A stretch of DNA of 64,000 nt from Bradyrhizobium cytisi (GTDB lineage Bacteria; Pseudomonadota; Alphaproteobacteria; Rhizobiales; Xanthobacteraceae): positions 1-64,000 of the forward strand of contig NZ_VSSR01000014.1 in assembly GCF_008123515.1 (NCBI RefSeq), in the 5' to 3' direction. The notes beneath the pieces were generated by a model. The model saw nothing but the letters and a program-made list of their open reading frames with translations, made no database searches and had not been told where the DNA came from. This document shows positions 1 to 8,865 of the stretch, piece after piece. How positions within the stretch are numbered: the stretch's first letter is position 1; the number at the start of each line of letters is the position of its first letter. The translations under genes and the position numbers were made by a program.

Positions 1-118
1 CTATGAAGCTTGGGATTGTTGCGGAAGTCACCAATTATGCATCGCGTGATGCCTGCAGGCGATCACGCGTCAGCAGAGAAATCTGTTCTCGGGTGCGAAG
101 TCTTCATGACCGATTTTA
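1..118. other. Left window edge, no gene seen
   Basis: No convincing coding sequence, promoter or repeat is visible here. It is the downstream side of the leftward DUF2285 gene and is cut by the window edge. Confidence 0.5.
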
Positions 119-397
119 CTATTTAGGCGCGCCGCCGCGAAGCAAGTCACGGTAGCCGTGGTCTGCCATCCATTTTGCGCGGGTCAGATGACTATCAAAC
201 GCATTGCGGGCGCGCGCCGGTTCACGATCCGCATCGATATGCAACACGATCCGGGTCACCTCTTTCCAATCTGCGCCATCGGCTTCGGCATCAAGAAGTC
301 GCCAATACGTCACGAGATGCTGTTCATCATAGCCCGTCAGCACCGGATCATCCGGAGCTGCATCGGCGACATCAGGATCGAGTGGCGGGGTGTGCAT
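119..397 (-). CDS. DUF2285 domain protein (ICE regulator type)
   Basis: A small protein of about 92 residues that I assign to DUF2285. The family signature is visible as a YDEQHLVTYWRLLDAE block, then a DWKEV segment, and the C-terminal GYRDLLRGG motif. Small DUF2285 proteins are typical of rhizobial integrative conjugative elements, where relatives act as DNA-binding regulators of excision and transfer. The ATG at 397 is chosen because the protein then begins at the usual MHTPPLDPD; a TTG at 457 would add 20 residues. It is transcribed away from an XRE regulator gene, the usual arrangement of an element control region. The function in this element is inferred. Confidence 0.65.
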   Translation of the reverse strand: MHTPPLDPDVADAAPDDPVLTGYDEQHLVTYWRLLDAEADGADWKEVTRIVLHIDADREPARARNAFDSHLTRAKWMADHGYRDLLRGGAPK

Positions 398-608
398 GGC
401 TGCTACCAACACCTCCGTTGCTCGAAATATGTCCCTGCCCTTGGGATCTCCACACAACTACCATAGTGTCATCTGCTCCAGCAAAATTCCTCATAGTGAC
501 CAGTCCAGTTATTGAACTCGCGGCACGCGCCTGCCGCCTGACCGATCGCTTTCTTCCGCGTATTATAACACGTAGCGCCGAAATACGCGATTGCTTCCTA
601 TCCTGCGG

Positions 609-836
609 ATGGATATTCGCAAGGTCTTTGGAGCAAATGCGCGTCGATTTCGTTTGGGCCTAGGCCTAAGTCAGGAGGCCGTTGCAGAACGTATGGGCGT
701 GGATCGCGCCTTCATCAGTAGCATGGAGCGAGGGCTGCAAAACGTCACCCTTCTTACAATGTGGCAAGTTTCTCAGGCGCTTGAAGTTCGACCTGCAGAA
801 TTGCTTGACGAGAAACTGTCGAAGATTCGTTCTTGA
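609..836 (+). CDS. XRE-family helix-turn-helix regulator
   Basis: A 75-residue single-domain Cro/C1-type repressor. The HTH lies at about residues 8-60, with the recognisable SQEAVAERMGVDRAFISSMERG stretch (turn plus recognition helix). There is no further domain, so it probably binds as a dimer. The start at 609 gives the standard length; the upstream ribosome site is poor. It diverges from the DUF2285 gene and faces the DUF736 gene, with a terminator hairpin between. Similar short XRE proteins control transfer in rhizobial ICEs, but the target is unknown here. Confidence 0.8.
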   Translation: MDIRKVFGANARRFRLGLGLSQEAVAERMGVDRAFISSMERGLQNVTLLTMWQVSQALEVRPAELLDEKLSKIRS

Positions 837-885
837 TTCTTGTTCCCACGCAGCGTGGCAGGGAGCGGTTTGGCAAATAGAGTTC

Positions 886-925
886 AAAAAGAGAAGAGCC
901 CCGCCCGAGCAGTTCGGGCGGGGCT
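886..925 (-). terminator. Rho-independent terminator of the DUF736 gene
   Basis: A perfect 12-bp stem (897-908 with 914-925, loop of 5) of G/C-rich sequence. On the minus strand it is followed by a T-rich tract (complement of 886-890). It sits 16 bp beyond the DUF736 stop codon. The hairpin could also serve the convergent XRE gene, but no T-run follows on the plus strand. Confidence 0.8.
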
Positions 926-940
926 TGGCGGTAGTGAGCC

Positions 941-1261
941 TCACTCTCCGTTCTTGCGAGGCCGCGACCAGAGCAAGGTGTAGCCTTCGCCGCCTTCCTC
1001 ATCGAACAGGTTCGCGTAGATCGGCGCGTTGAACGAGGGGTCGTCGAGCTTGAGCGAGAGGTAGTCGCGTCCCTCTTCGGAGCGCTTCGACCAGGCTGCC
1101 CCGATCTCCGCCCGGCCCACATAGATGCGGTGGCTGGGAGCGTTGTCGTTGGAGCGGTTGGTCTCGGCGACGATGCGGACGCCCTTGGCTTGCAAGCTCA
1201 GGGTGATGATCTCGCCCTGGAAATCGTTGCCGACTTTTTTGAAGGAACCGATGTTAGCCAT
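941..1261 (-). CDS. DUF736 family protein
   Basis: A 106-residue protein starting MANIGSFKK. It matches DUF736, a small family found almost only on plasmids and conjugative elements of Alphaproteobacteria. The conserved blocks are visible: GEIITLSLQAK near the start, the RIYVGRAEIGAAW segment in the middle and YLSLKLDDPSFNAPIYANL near the end. The biochemical role is not established. The ATG at 1261 follows a good AGGAG and gives the family's normal length. A degenerate second copy of the gene lies on the opposite strand at 1666-1803. Confidence 0.85.
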   Translation of the reverse strand: MANIGSFKKVGNDFQGEIITLSLQAKGVRIVAETNRSNDNAPSHRIYVGRAEIGAAWSKRSEEGRDYLSLKLDDPSFNAPIYANLFDEEGGEGYTLLWSRPRKNGE

Positions 1262-1373
1262 GTCACTTCTCCTGTTGTGTTTCGAGCCCGCGACCACCGC
1301 GGCCTCGATGGCGATGGACAGGCCGAGGACGATCGGCGACGCACCCGCTCGCGGGCCGGAGCGCAGCGGAGGA

Positions 1374-1445
1374 CGCCGTTGGAGCGACTTTCTTGCCTCG
1401 CGAGGAATGGGCGAAGCCCAGGGGAAGAAAGTCGCTCCAACGGCG
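1374..1445. repeat. Perfect 21-bp inverted repeat (long hairpin)
   Basis: The arms 1374-1394 and 1425-1445 are exact reverse complements over 21 bp, with a 30-nt loop that itself holds a short palindrome. It lies upstream of the DUF736 gene and between it and the DUF736 relic. No T-run follows, so it is not a classical terminator. It may be a REP-type element, a protein-binding palindrome or an mRNA structure. Confidence 0.8.
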
Positions 1446-1665
1446 TTGCGGCTCAGACGATCGAGGCGCAGCCGGTCTTCGGCCAGATCAAGCCATCAAA
1501 GAGGCCACGTGCGTCCGCGTGCTGAACCGCAATCTCGGAAGAAGACTTGGCGAATCTCGGTTGTGCTGAACAAGAGGTCGGTACGGTTCGGCGCAGAAAG
1601 AGAAACAATTTGCCGCAAAGGGCGGTATCGTCCCGGCAGGAATGATCGAGCGCGGCGCGCCGCTC

Positions 1666-1803
1666 CACCGCAGCTATGTGGGCCAGACAGGCACTGGTAG
1701 GGCTTGCTTAAAGCGCTCCGATGAGGGACGCGGCTACCTCTCACTCAAGCTCGACGACCCCTCGTTGAACGTGACGCCCTGCGCGGTCTTGCTCGACGGA
1801 TGA
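1666..1803 (+). pseudogene. DUF736 relic
   Basis: Reading from 1666 gives HRSYVGQTGTG...YLSLKLDDPS...LLDG and then a stop at 1801. This lines up residue by residue with the C-terminal half of the intact DUF736 gene (HRIYVGRAEIG...YLSLKLDDPS...LFDE). There is no acceptable start and the N-terminal half is not recognisable. It looks like a second element's DUF736 gene, in opposite orientation, that has decayed. It supports past stacking of related ICEs at this locus. Confidence 0.75.
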
Positions 1804-1816
1804 TGGCGACGAAGCC

Positions 1817-2299
1817 TCACCGCTCGTGCGTGGCGGCTGTGAGAACTGGTCGAGGCATATTCTCCACCAGCCCGCCCGACTCCAACGGGCGGAGCTCCGC
1901 GAAAACGGTCAAGCGCGTCCATGCCGTGCCGCCGATGCAAACCGCACCCAGGCAAGCGAAGGCCTCGCGCCAAGCCAGCGAAGGCACCCCGATCTGTGAC
2001 AGGGCAAACACCACATGATAGCCAGCGACGGCCGCAGGGACGGCGAATGCGGTTGCGATCGTTACGCGCAAGGTCAAGGACCTACTAACGGCGACGACGA
2101 CCTGACCAGCGGCAAGCGTCAGCGTGCCAGAAGCAATTCCGATAAGCAGTGCGCCGAAGACGCCCGTGCCATCACGAAATGCCAACATCCCGAAACTGAG
2201 TGCGACGAAAAACGGCAAAACATGGACCGCTAGCGCAAAGATCAGCCTGCAGAACAAGCCTATGCCAACGGCGTTGAGGACAAGCCCAAGGACAAGCAT
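1817..2299 (-). CDS. Small multi-pass membrane protein of unknown function
   Basis: 160 residues with four or five hydrophobic stretches (about residues 1-24, 28-45, 47-68, 77-100 and 105-125), so probably an inner-membrane protein. The C-terminal 30 residues are polar and probably cytoplasmic. I do not recognise a named family. It sits between the DUF736 and DUF2493 genes in the ICE block, where small membrane proteins are common. No catalytic motif is visible. Confidence 0.6.
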   Translation of the reverse strand: MLVLGLVLNAVGIGLFCRLIFALAVHVLPFFVALSFGMLAFRDGTGVFGALLIGIASGTLTLAAGQVVVAVSRSLTLRVTIATAFAVPAAVAGYHVVFALSQIGVPSLAWREAFACLGAVCIGGTAWTRLTVFAELRPLESGGLVENMPRPVLTAATHER

Positions 2300-2434
2300 G
2301 GCGGTGGCTCCATGTGAAACATGTACCGGTCGCGCCTACCACCACCACCACGGCGCGGATTCGCACGTAAAATCGAAACGAGGCGGAGTTGCGGCGTGCA
2401 GCTCCATCTTGTCTTGAGGCGAGCTAGACGGCGC

Positions 2435-3358
2435 TCACGCGCCGCCGAACCTCCAAACCGGGATGCCGAGCCGCTTCGCCTTGTCGGCGAGGTTGTCCTG
2501 TATCCCTGTGCCTGGGAAGTGCATGACGCCGATCGGCAGGAGTTCGAGCATGGCGTCGTTGCGCTTGAACGGCGCCGCCTTAGCGTGTTTCGTCCAATCG
2601 GGCCTGAATGCGATCTGTGGCACCTTGCGATTGGTCGCCCATTTCGAGGCGATCAGTTCAGCGCCTTTCGGGGAGCCGCCATGAAGGAGGACCATGTCGG
2701 GGTGCTTGGCATAAACCTTGTCGAGGCGATCCCAGATGAGGAGGTGGTCATTGAAGTCGAGCCCACCGGTGAGTGCGATTTTCGGTCCTGGTGGCAACAT
2801 GACCTCAGTCTCGGAACGACGCTTGGCGGCGATGAAGTCGCGGGAGTCGATCATTGCCGCGGTGAGCGTTCGGTGATTGACTAATGATCCCGACCGAGGA
2901 CGCCAAGCTGAACCGGCGTGGACCTCAAATCGTTCGATGGCCTGATCCCGGAATAGCTCCAGGCAATTGCGACGCTCGATCAGCGAGATGCCTTCGGCCG
3001 TCAGGCGCTCGAGTTCGACCGATCGCACTTCCGAGCCGTTCTGCTCGCGCTGGCTCTTATGCTGCGTTTGCTCGTTGTCGTCGAGCTGCCGTTCGATGCG
3101 GTCGACGGCACGATGGAACAGATTGACGGTCGACCAGAGCAGATCGTCAAGGTCCGGTTCAAGCCGCGTCTCGCGCAGGGTCGCAACCAGGGCGTCAAAG
3201 ATATCGACCACGGCGCCGGTGATCATCTCGCCTTCGGGGAGCGGTCTTGGATCGGGCTGGTCGTCGAAGGGACGATAACCGAAGAGCTGTAATTCGGTGA
3301 GGACGTGGTCGGTCGGAGATGTAGCGTGCGGCGGTTCGATGTCGTCATGGTCGGTCAT
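2435..3358 (-). CDS. DUF2493 (SLOG-like) domain protein
   Basis: 307 residues starting MTDHDDIEPP at the ATG of 3358; the frame is open further upstream but that part is not protein-like. The C-terminal 120 residues carry a DUF2493/YspA-type SLOG domain: IALTGGLDFNDHLLIWDRLD, then a VLLHGGSPKGAELIASKWA block that forms the nucleotide-binding loop. The N-terminal half is charged and mostly helical. SLOG proteins bind nucleotides or their derivatives; the ligand here is unknown. It belongs to the ICE maintenance block, downstream of the Toprim gene. Confidence 0.75.
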   Translation of the reverse strand: MTDHDDIEPPHATSPTDHVLTELQLFGYRPFDDQPDPRPLPEGEMITGAVVDIFDALVATLRETRLEPDLDDLLWSTVNLFHRAVDRIERQLDDNEQTQHKSQREQNGSEVRSVELERLTAEGISLIERRNCLELFRDQAIERFEVHAGSAWRPRSGSLVNHRTLTAAMIDSRDFIAAKRRSETEVMLPPGPKIALTGGLDFNDHLLIWDRLDKVYAKHPDMVLLHGGSPKGAELIASKWATNRKVPQIAFRPDWTKHAKAAPFKRNDAMLELLPIGVMHFPGTGIQDNLADKAKRLGIPVWRFGGA

Positions 3359-3689
3359 GGGAAGAGGTCCTTTGCCGGATCGGCTGCGACCATCGCGGCC
3401 TTCGTGGCGATCCTCTGACGGCAGGCGGAACGGGCCAGAACCCGACAGGGCCGAAGCGATAGCGGAGGATGGCGAAGGCCGGCTATTTTGCTTCGCGATG
3501 CAAAGCGCGCTGGCCACATGGACAATGTGTCTTTCCATCGCCGGCGCGCGGCGGAAAATAGCCGGACGCAGCCATTGCCGGCCCGGGCCGCTTGCCGTCC
3601 GATCGCCCTCTAGAAGGCCGAGGTCGCGTCCTCTTCCGGTATTGGCCTCGCTTATGACCGGCCTATCAACGTCGATCGAAGACAGGGGG
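3359..3689. other. Leader region of the DUF2493 gene with inverted repeat
   Basis: A 330-bp spacer between the Toprim and DUF2493 genes. It contains an 11-bp perfect inverted repeat (3479-3489 and 3555-3565, arm CCGGCTATTTT) that could fold the DUF2493 leader. No additional gene is convincing. Confidence 0.45.
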
Positions 3690-4751
3690 CTATTCCACGG
3701 CCACCGTCGACGAATGCAGGAAGCGAACGATATCCTCTGGCACAAGCTGAAACCGCAGGGCTGCTCGGAGGGCATCGAGACCGAAGACATGCAGATCTTC
3801 GTTGAAGTCGCCCAACCGAGGTGACAGCGCGATCGCTTCAATGCCGGCGTCTGCTGCGCGCTGGCTGAGAGTCGCCTGCACCGCATGGCCGGCGGCATCG
3901 GCGTCGCGGGCGATATAGAGCCGGCGAAGGCTCGACGGCAGGAACATGGCCGAAAGGTGATTGGCCGAAAGCGCAGCCGCCATTGGCATCGTCGGCAGCA
4001 CGTAGCGCAACGAAAGCATCGTCTCGATACCCTCGCCAGCAGCGAGCACGTCATCCACGGCGCCGAAGCGAACGGCATTGCCAAGAAGGTCACCCATGGC
4101 CCGTCGCGGTGTATCGATCGGGGCTTTGCCGAGCCGAATGCGATCAAAGCCGTCCGGGTCGAGCCAGGTGCGGTGTGCGCCGGTGATCCTGCCTTCGAGA
4201 TCCGTGACGCAGGCGATCATCGCCGGCCAGGTCTCGGTCGCCAGGTGTTCATCGGGCCGATAGTAGCAGCGCGGATGGAAACGCAGACTGCCATCATAGT
4301 GCACACGGCCTATCCCGCGACGCTGCAAATATGCCTCGACCACGGTCCCCTCGATCGGTTGCGATATAGCAAAGAGCCGTCTCGCCACCTCTTGCGATCC
4401 AGCCGGTGCTAACGGACGAACGGGTTTCTGGACGAGTTCCGGTTCAGTACGAGGCAGCCTCAGAAAGCGCCTCGCCTCCTCGGCGACTTCGCGGAATTCG
4501 CGCAAGCCGCAGGTTTCGCGGATGATGTCGAGGAGATCGCCATGTTCGCCAGTTGCGGCATCGGTCCACTTGCCGGCGGGTCCTTTCCGTGATTCCTGGA
4601 GCCGCACGAACAACGAGCGGCCCGGGGTGTTGTGGACGTCGCCGACTAGCCAGTACCGCCCCTCCCGCTTCCCATTGGAGAGATAGTGTCGGCAAACCGC
4701 CTCGGCCTCGCGCGCGAGGCGGCGTGCCAGTTCGGACGCATAGCGGGGCAT
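3690..4751 (-). CDS. Toprim domain protein (primase-like, ICE type)
   Basis: 353 residues. The N-terminal part resembles the zinc-free CHC2-like region of plasmid primases (YWLVGDVHNTPGRSLFVRL and AGKWTDAATGEHGDLLDII). The C-terminal half carries a Toprim fold: the acidic AAGEGIETMLSL motif and the RRLYIARDADAAGH motif with the DxD metal-binding pair. Related proteins occur on rhizobial ICEs and plasmids and are thought to make primers during transfer or replication. The ATG at 4751 overlaps the stop of the upstream methylase-derived gene (TGATG), which indicates translational coupling. Confidence 0.8.
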   Translation of the reverse strand: MPRYASELARRLAREAEAVCRHYLSNGKREGRYWLVGDVHNTPGRSLFVRLQESRKGPAGKWTDAATGEHGDLLDIIRETCGLREFREVAEEARRFLRLPRTEPELVQKPVRPLAPAGSQEVARRLFAISQPIEGTVVEAYLQRRGIGRVHYDGSLRFHPRCYYRPDEHLATETWPAMIACVTDLEGRITGAHRTWLDPDGFDRIRLGKAPIDTPRRAMGDLLGNAVRFGAVDDVLAAGEGIETMLSLRYVLPTMPMAAALSANHLSAMFLPSSLRRLYIARDADAAGHAVQATLSQRAADAGIEAIALSPRLGDFNEDLHVFGLDALRAALRFQLVPEDIVRFLHSSTVAVE

Positions 4752-6461
4752 CAGGCTGCCTCCCGCTCACTGGCACGCTCGACTGGATAGCGGTAGAGCA
4801 CCTTCGACAGGATCTCGACACCGCTCGCGTCCGTGGGCACAAACATGCGCAGCTTCCAGGAGATGATCTCTCCAAAAAGGCCATAGGCCCGCAAGCGATC
4901 GCGCATCGTGTCGTTGAAGCCGGACAATTCGATGCGCTGTGCGCCCATCACGCGGACGCGACGAAGCTGGAGCCCCTCCGCAAGCTCGAGGACGGTCCGT
5001 CCCTCCACGAGCGCGGCAAAGGCAGCGTCCGGCGTCAACACCGGCGCGTCCGCTGTAAGGACGTTCGCGACCCAGGTCGCCGAGACCTTGCGGCCGATAA
5101 TCCGCTCGCCCGCGTCGGTCTGCATCCGCCACGACATTGGCCGGCAAGTGTGGCGGATAGGACGGCTTCGGCGGCGCAACCGAGGCCATCGCGGCGGACT
5201 GCACGAGCTTGGTCGGATGCGCATGCGCGCCCGGAATACGGATCGCCTGCAGCGCGTATTCCTCATAAAGCGCGTCGGTCAGTCGAGCGCCTTCCGGCGG
5301 TATCCCCTCGACCATCTCGTAGGTGAGTTCGACGCCCTCTGGCGCGCTGTCTCCCGAAGTGGACGATGAGCTGGGTGCAAAGGCGCCGGCCCGCCGCGAC
5401 GTCGCGGGGCGTCTGATGACGTCGACCACGACAGGGGTGGCAATGGGCAGCCTCGGCGGCACGTACTGGGTCACCCAGTCAAGCAAGGTGGCGACATCGC
5501 CGGCCATGCCTAGCGAGGGCTCAAAGACCTTCGGATCAGCAGCAGGCTGCTTGTCAATCACGAGCAGCCTTGTGTCGGTCTGCGTTCCGTGTTTCGCATA
5601 GACCGCGCCGTCGATGGCGGCAGAAAACACCACTCGCCCGCGCTGCTGGAGGCGAATGAAGGCATCTCGCCATACCGGATTATCCGGCGCAAGGCTCGCG
5701 CCGGTGATGGCGACCAGACGCCCGCCGTCGCAAAGACGCGCCAAGGATGAGGCGATGTGCCGGAAAGCCGCGTCCGCCATCCGTCGATCGACGTTCGCCA
5801 ATGCCGAGAACGGCGGGTTCATCAGGACGACGCTCGGTACGACACCCGCATCGAGGTGATCATCGATCTGGGCGGCGTCGAACCGCGTGACCTCGACGTT
5901 GGCGAACAGTTGGTCGAGCAAGGCCGCCCGGGTCCCGGCCAGTTCGTTCAATATCAAGGCGCCGCCCGCGAGCTCGGCAAAGATGGCGAGCAGGCCGGTC
6001 CCCGCGGAGGGCTCCAAGACCCGGTCGCACGGCGTGACCCCGGCCGCGGTGCATGCGGCGAGCCCCAGCGGGATCGGCGTGGAGAATTGTTGAAGGGCCT
6101 GGCTGTCCTCGGAGCGCCGTGTGTGGGTCGGCAGACAGCGCGCGATTCTCGCGAGCATGGGCAGCATCGCGGCCGTCGAGCCAGCCTTGGTCCGGATGGC
6201 CGGGCCGAACTTGCGAAGGAACAGAACGGTCGCCGCCTCGCAGACATCATAGGCGGTCTTCCAGTTCCAGACGCCAGTGGCGTCCGAAGCGCCGTAGGCA
6301 GCTTCCATGGCGCTGCGCAGGACAGCGGCATCGATGCGACGGCCCCGCTCGAGATCAATCACGAGCTGTCGCGCAGCCCTGACGGCGGCGGAGGTGAGAC
6401 TTGCAGTGGCATGCATCGAGAGCGGCGCGGCGGCAGCGCCGCTGGCGAGAGATTCGGTCAT
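4751..6461 (-). pseudogene. Methylase/strawberry-notch helicase gene with helicase core deleted
   Basis: The N-terminal ~400 residues (start MTESLASGAAA at 6461) are an adenine-type N6 DNA methyltransferase: VLEPSAGTGLLA is the SAM-binding motif I and VVLMNPPFS the NPPF catalytic motif. The frame then reaches YPPHLPANVV, which in relatives precedes the SF2 helicase core. Immediately after, at about 5121-5130, sequence from the far C-terminal domain continues in another frame (QTDAGERIIGRK to RYPVE). Family members exceed 1,400 residues, so roughly 800 residues, including the whole ATPase, appear missing. The methylase half could still be made, with a frameshifted tail. The downstream Toprim gene is coupled to its stop. 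Confidence 0.75.
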
Positions 6462-6643
6462 GACAGGGTTCTTTCGGAGAGCAGGAAGGGGTCGAACCAT
6501 CAGGCGCTCTCCTTAAGACCCGACGGCTCAAACCCTTCCCGGCCCGGCTCTCCCTCTCAGCCCTCGCCCATAAGAATGGGGACCGGCGCGGCGCACCGGT
6601 CCCCAAGCAATTGTGGACGGCGGGAGCCATCCCGTTCTAGACG

Positions 6644-8758
6644 TCATTCAGCCGCGTCGAGCTGTTGCGGATCATCGTCGCCCGCGTTGTCCCGATCCTC
6701 GTCATCGGCGAGGAATTCGGGCAGCGGGCCCGCTTCACTCTCCTCCATTGACGACGAGGTGGCGCCGACGAGACGCAGCGGCTCTGGCAACCAGCCCGCA
6801 CCGTCGAGAAGACGCTCAGCCTCCTTGGCCATGTCGGCCTTCTTCAGATGGTCGATCAATTGCGCGGACGATTCGCCCTTGGCTTCCCGCACCGCCTCCA
6901 GAATGCGCGGCTTGGTGACCCGGCCGAGATAGTTGTCGACGGAGGGTCTCCAGCCAGCCTGAACCATATCCAGGATGACAGCGCGGGCCAGGACATCGGC
7001 TTGGTCGAGCCGGGTGCGGACGCCGTGGGCGGAGACGCGACCCTGATTGTAACGGTTGGCCGGCTCATGGACGGCGTTGACCGCAAATGACGCACAGTGA
7101 GCGAACAGTGATGCCTGTGCGGCGCCGTCCAGGGCCGTGAGCGCATCCCAGAGATCGTTCTCTCCCTTCGGCAACCGTGCCTTCCAGGACTCATGCCGCG
7201 CCTCGACGGCCTTCGCGGACGCGCTTTCCCTCAAGCCAGGGGCTTGAGCCGGAAAGGTCGGCGTCCGAAGTCCGATCTCAAGGCAGCTTCCGGACGATGC
7301 GAACCGGTAAAAGGCCGTCAGCACGAAGTTATGCAGCACCGCCTGGAAAGCGATCGCAGGATTTTCTGCCAGCGCATCCCGCAACGCCAGCGTGCGATGC
7401 GCTGTCAGCTCAGTGATCAGCCGATCCGGCAGAGGTTTCGTCGCGTCCTCATCATCTTCTTCGGGATCAGTAGCGGCGCCGGCCACTGCGATGACTGTGC
7501 GCTGGACGGAAGTATCAGCCGCCTTCCGGTCGATGGACTTTGCATCACTGTCCTGCCCGACATCAGGATCGTCTGCCGACAACTCGTCCTCCGGCCGGAC
7601 GTAACCCCGATCCACCGAGAGGCGCCCTTCGGAATCCATGCTGACGAAGACGCCAGCGCGGGCAATCTCGGCCGGATCGTAAATCATCGGCCGGTGTTCG
7701 AACGCGGCCAGTACCGCCTCGATTTCGCCGAGACGCTCATCGACCTCATCGGGCAACTCGTCGGCATTCTGATAATCGGATTCAAGCTTGGCTTGCTCGG
7801 CGTTGAGTGCGTCGATGGTGGTCTGCTCCTCTGGGGAGAGATCGACAGGTTTGCCCTCCAGCTCACGCAGGCCCTCCGTGTGGCCGTAGGGGAATTCGAC
7901 GGCGAGCGAAATCCACTTCCAGCCTTCGGCTGCAATCGTCTCGGCTTCGGCTTTGAGCTTTCCTGTCACGAGACGATCGAGCAAAGACACGTCCTGGAGC
8001 CAGCCGCCATCATCGTGCTCGAACAGATCCCGCAAAACGCCGCCACCAGCCTGCTCGTAAGCATCCAGCCCAATAAACTGAACGCGGCGATCGGACGCGC
8101 GCACAGTATTTTCCGTGAGCATTCGCCGGATCTGATACGGTTCATCATAGCCGGATCGGCTGACGTTCTCCCAGACCTGCTCCTGCCTGGCGTGGTCGGC
8201 GGTAACAGAGAAGGCCATGAGTTGCTCGAGAGTCATGCCGTCTTCGGCATAGACGTCGTGGAGCTTTGGCGACACGGACGCCAGCCGGAGCCGTTGCTTC
8301 ACGACGGCCGGTGTCACGAAGTGCCGGGCAGCGATATCCTCCTCGGACATGCCGGCGCCACTCAAGGTCTGGAATGCCCGGAACTGATCGAGCGGATGAA
8401 GCCCTATCCGCTCGTCATTCTCTGCAAGCGAGTCGTCTTCAGCTATGCCGCCCTCGCGCACCACACAAGGAACTGCCTGCGTCTTTGCCATCCGCTTCTG
8501 CTTTACGAGAAGCTCCAGCGCACGATAGCGCCGGCCGCCTGCCGGCACCTCGAACATGCCGGTCTGATTGCCTTCGGCATCCACAACCGCCCGCACGTTG
8601 AGACTCTGCAGGAGAGTACGCTGCACGATGCTTTCGGCAAGTTGCTCGATGGAAATGCCCGCCTTCACACGCCGGACGTTGGACTGGCTCAGCACCAGCT
8701 TGTTGAACGGAATGTCACGTGAGGGCGACAGGGTGATCTTTTCGACAGCCTTCGTCAT
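6644..8758 (-). CDS. ParB/Srx-fold partition-like protein of ICE
   Basis: 704 residues starting MTKAVEKITL after a GGAG site. The ParB nuclease-type domain lies at residues ~10-110, with the box VPAGGRRYRALELLV and the NDERIGLHPLDQFRAF helix region, followed by an HTH-like stretch (GMSEEDIAARHFV). The remaining 450 residues are acidic and repetitive, with no further domain I can name. Such long ParB-like proteins are standard in rhizobial ICEs next to ArdC; they may bind DNA, cut it, or stabilise the element. A structured leader like that of ardC precedes it. Confidence 0.85.
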   Translation of the reverse strand: MTKAVEKITLSPSRDIPFNKLVLSQSNVRRVKAGISIEQLAESIVQRTLLQSLNVRAVVDAEGNQTGMFEVPAGGRRYRALELLVKQKRMAKTQAVPCVVREGGIAEDDSLAENDERIGLHPLDQFRAFQTLSGAGMSEEDIAARHFVTPAVVKQRLRLASVSPKLHDVYAEDGMTLEQLMAFSVTADHARQEQVWENVSRSGYDEPYQIRRMLTENTVRASDRRVQFIGLDAYEQAGGGVLRDLFEHDDGGWLQDVSLLDRLVTGKLKAEAETIAAEGWKWISLAVEFPYGHTEGLRELEGKPVDLSPEEQTTIDALNAEQAKLESDYQNADELPDEVDERLGEIEAVLAAFEHRPMIYDPAEIARAGVFVSMDSEGRLSVDRGYVRPEDELSADDPDVGQDSDAKSIDRKAADTSVQRTVIAVAGAATDPEEDDEDATKPLPDRLITELTAHRTLALRDALAENPAIAFQAVLHNFVLTAFYRFASSGSCLEIGLRTPTFPAQAPGLRESASAKAVEARHESWKARLPKGENDLWDALTALDGAAQASLFAHCASFAVNAVHEPANRYNQGRVSAHGVRTRLDQADVLARAVILDMVQAGWRPSVDNYLGRVTKPRILEAVREAKGESSAQLIDHLKKADMAKEAERLLDGAGWLPEPLRLVGATSSSMEESEAGPLPEFLADDEDRDNAGDDDPQQLDAAE

Positions 8759-8769
8759 ATCGATTCTCC

Positions 8770-8842
8770 ACGACGGGCGGCCGGGAGCCTCTCTCTCGGC
8801 CTCCAACCCGTCGCGGAAACGCCCCTGCCCTCTCACTCTCGC
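8770..8842 (-). promoter_or_regulatory. Repeated structured leader upstream of the ParB-like gene
   Basis: On the minus strand this leader begins with a GAGAGTGAGAG-type run, then GACGGGT...GAGAGAGAGGC...CCCGTC. The two ends of the second part pair to form a stem. Nearly the same sequence precedes ardC (9828-9902), and a weaker relative precedes the methylase gene at about 6500-6560. It is probably a shared 5' UTR control element. Confidence 0.5.
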
Positions 8843-8865
8843 GCCCGCGGCCACCGAGCAGATCG

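Noticed and set aside
3359..4147. N-terminal extension of the DUF2493 frame upstream of 3358
   Set aside because: The translation is Arg/Cys/Ser-rich, overlaps the Toprim gene on the same strand in another frame, and a good start exists at 3358.
4767..5120. C-terminal tail of the methylase frame as a genuine protein end
   Set aside because: It is Arg/Gly-rich and out of frame with the recognisable C-terminal domain, so it is a frameshift product of the deletion.
7193..8722. Long plus-strand frame of 509 codons opposite the ParB-like gene
   Set aside because: It is the antisense shadow of a well supported gene, with no family motifs.
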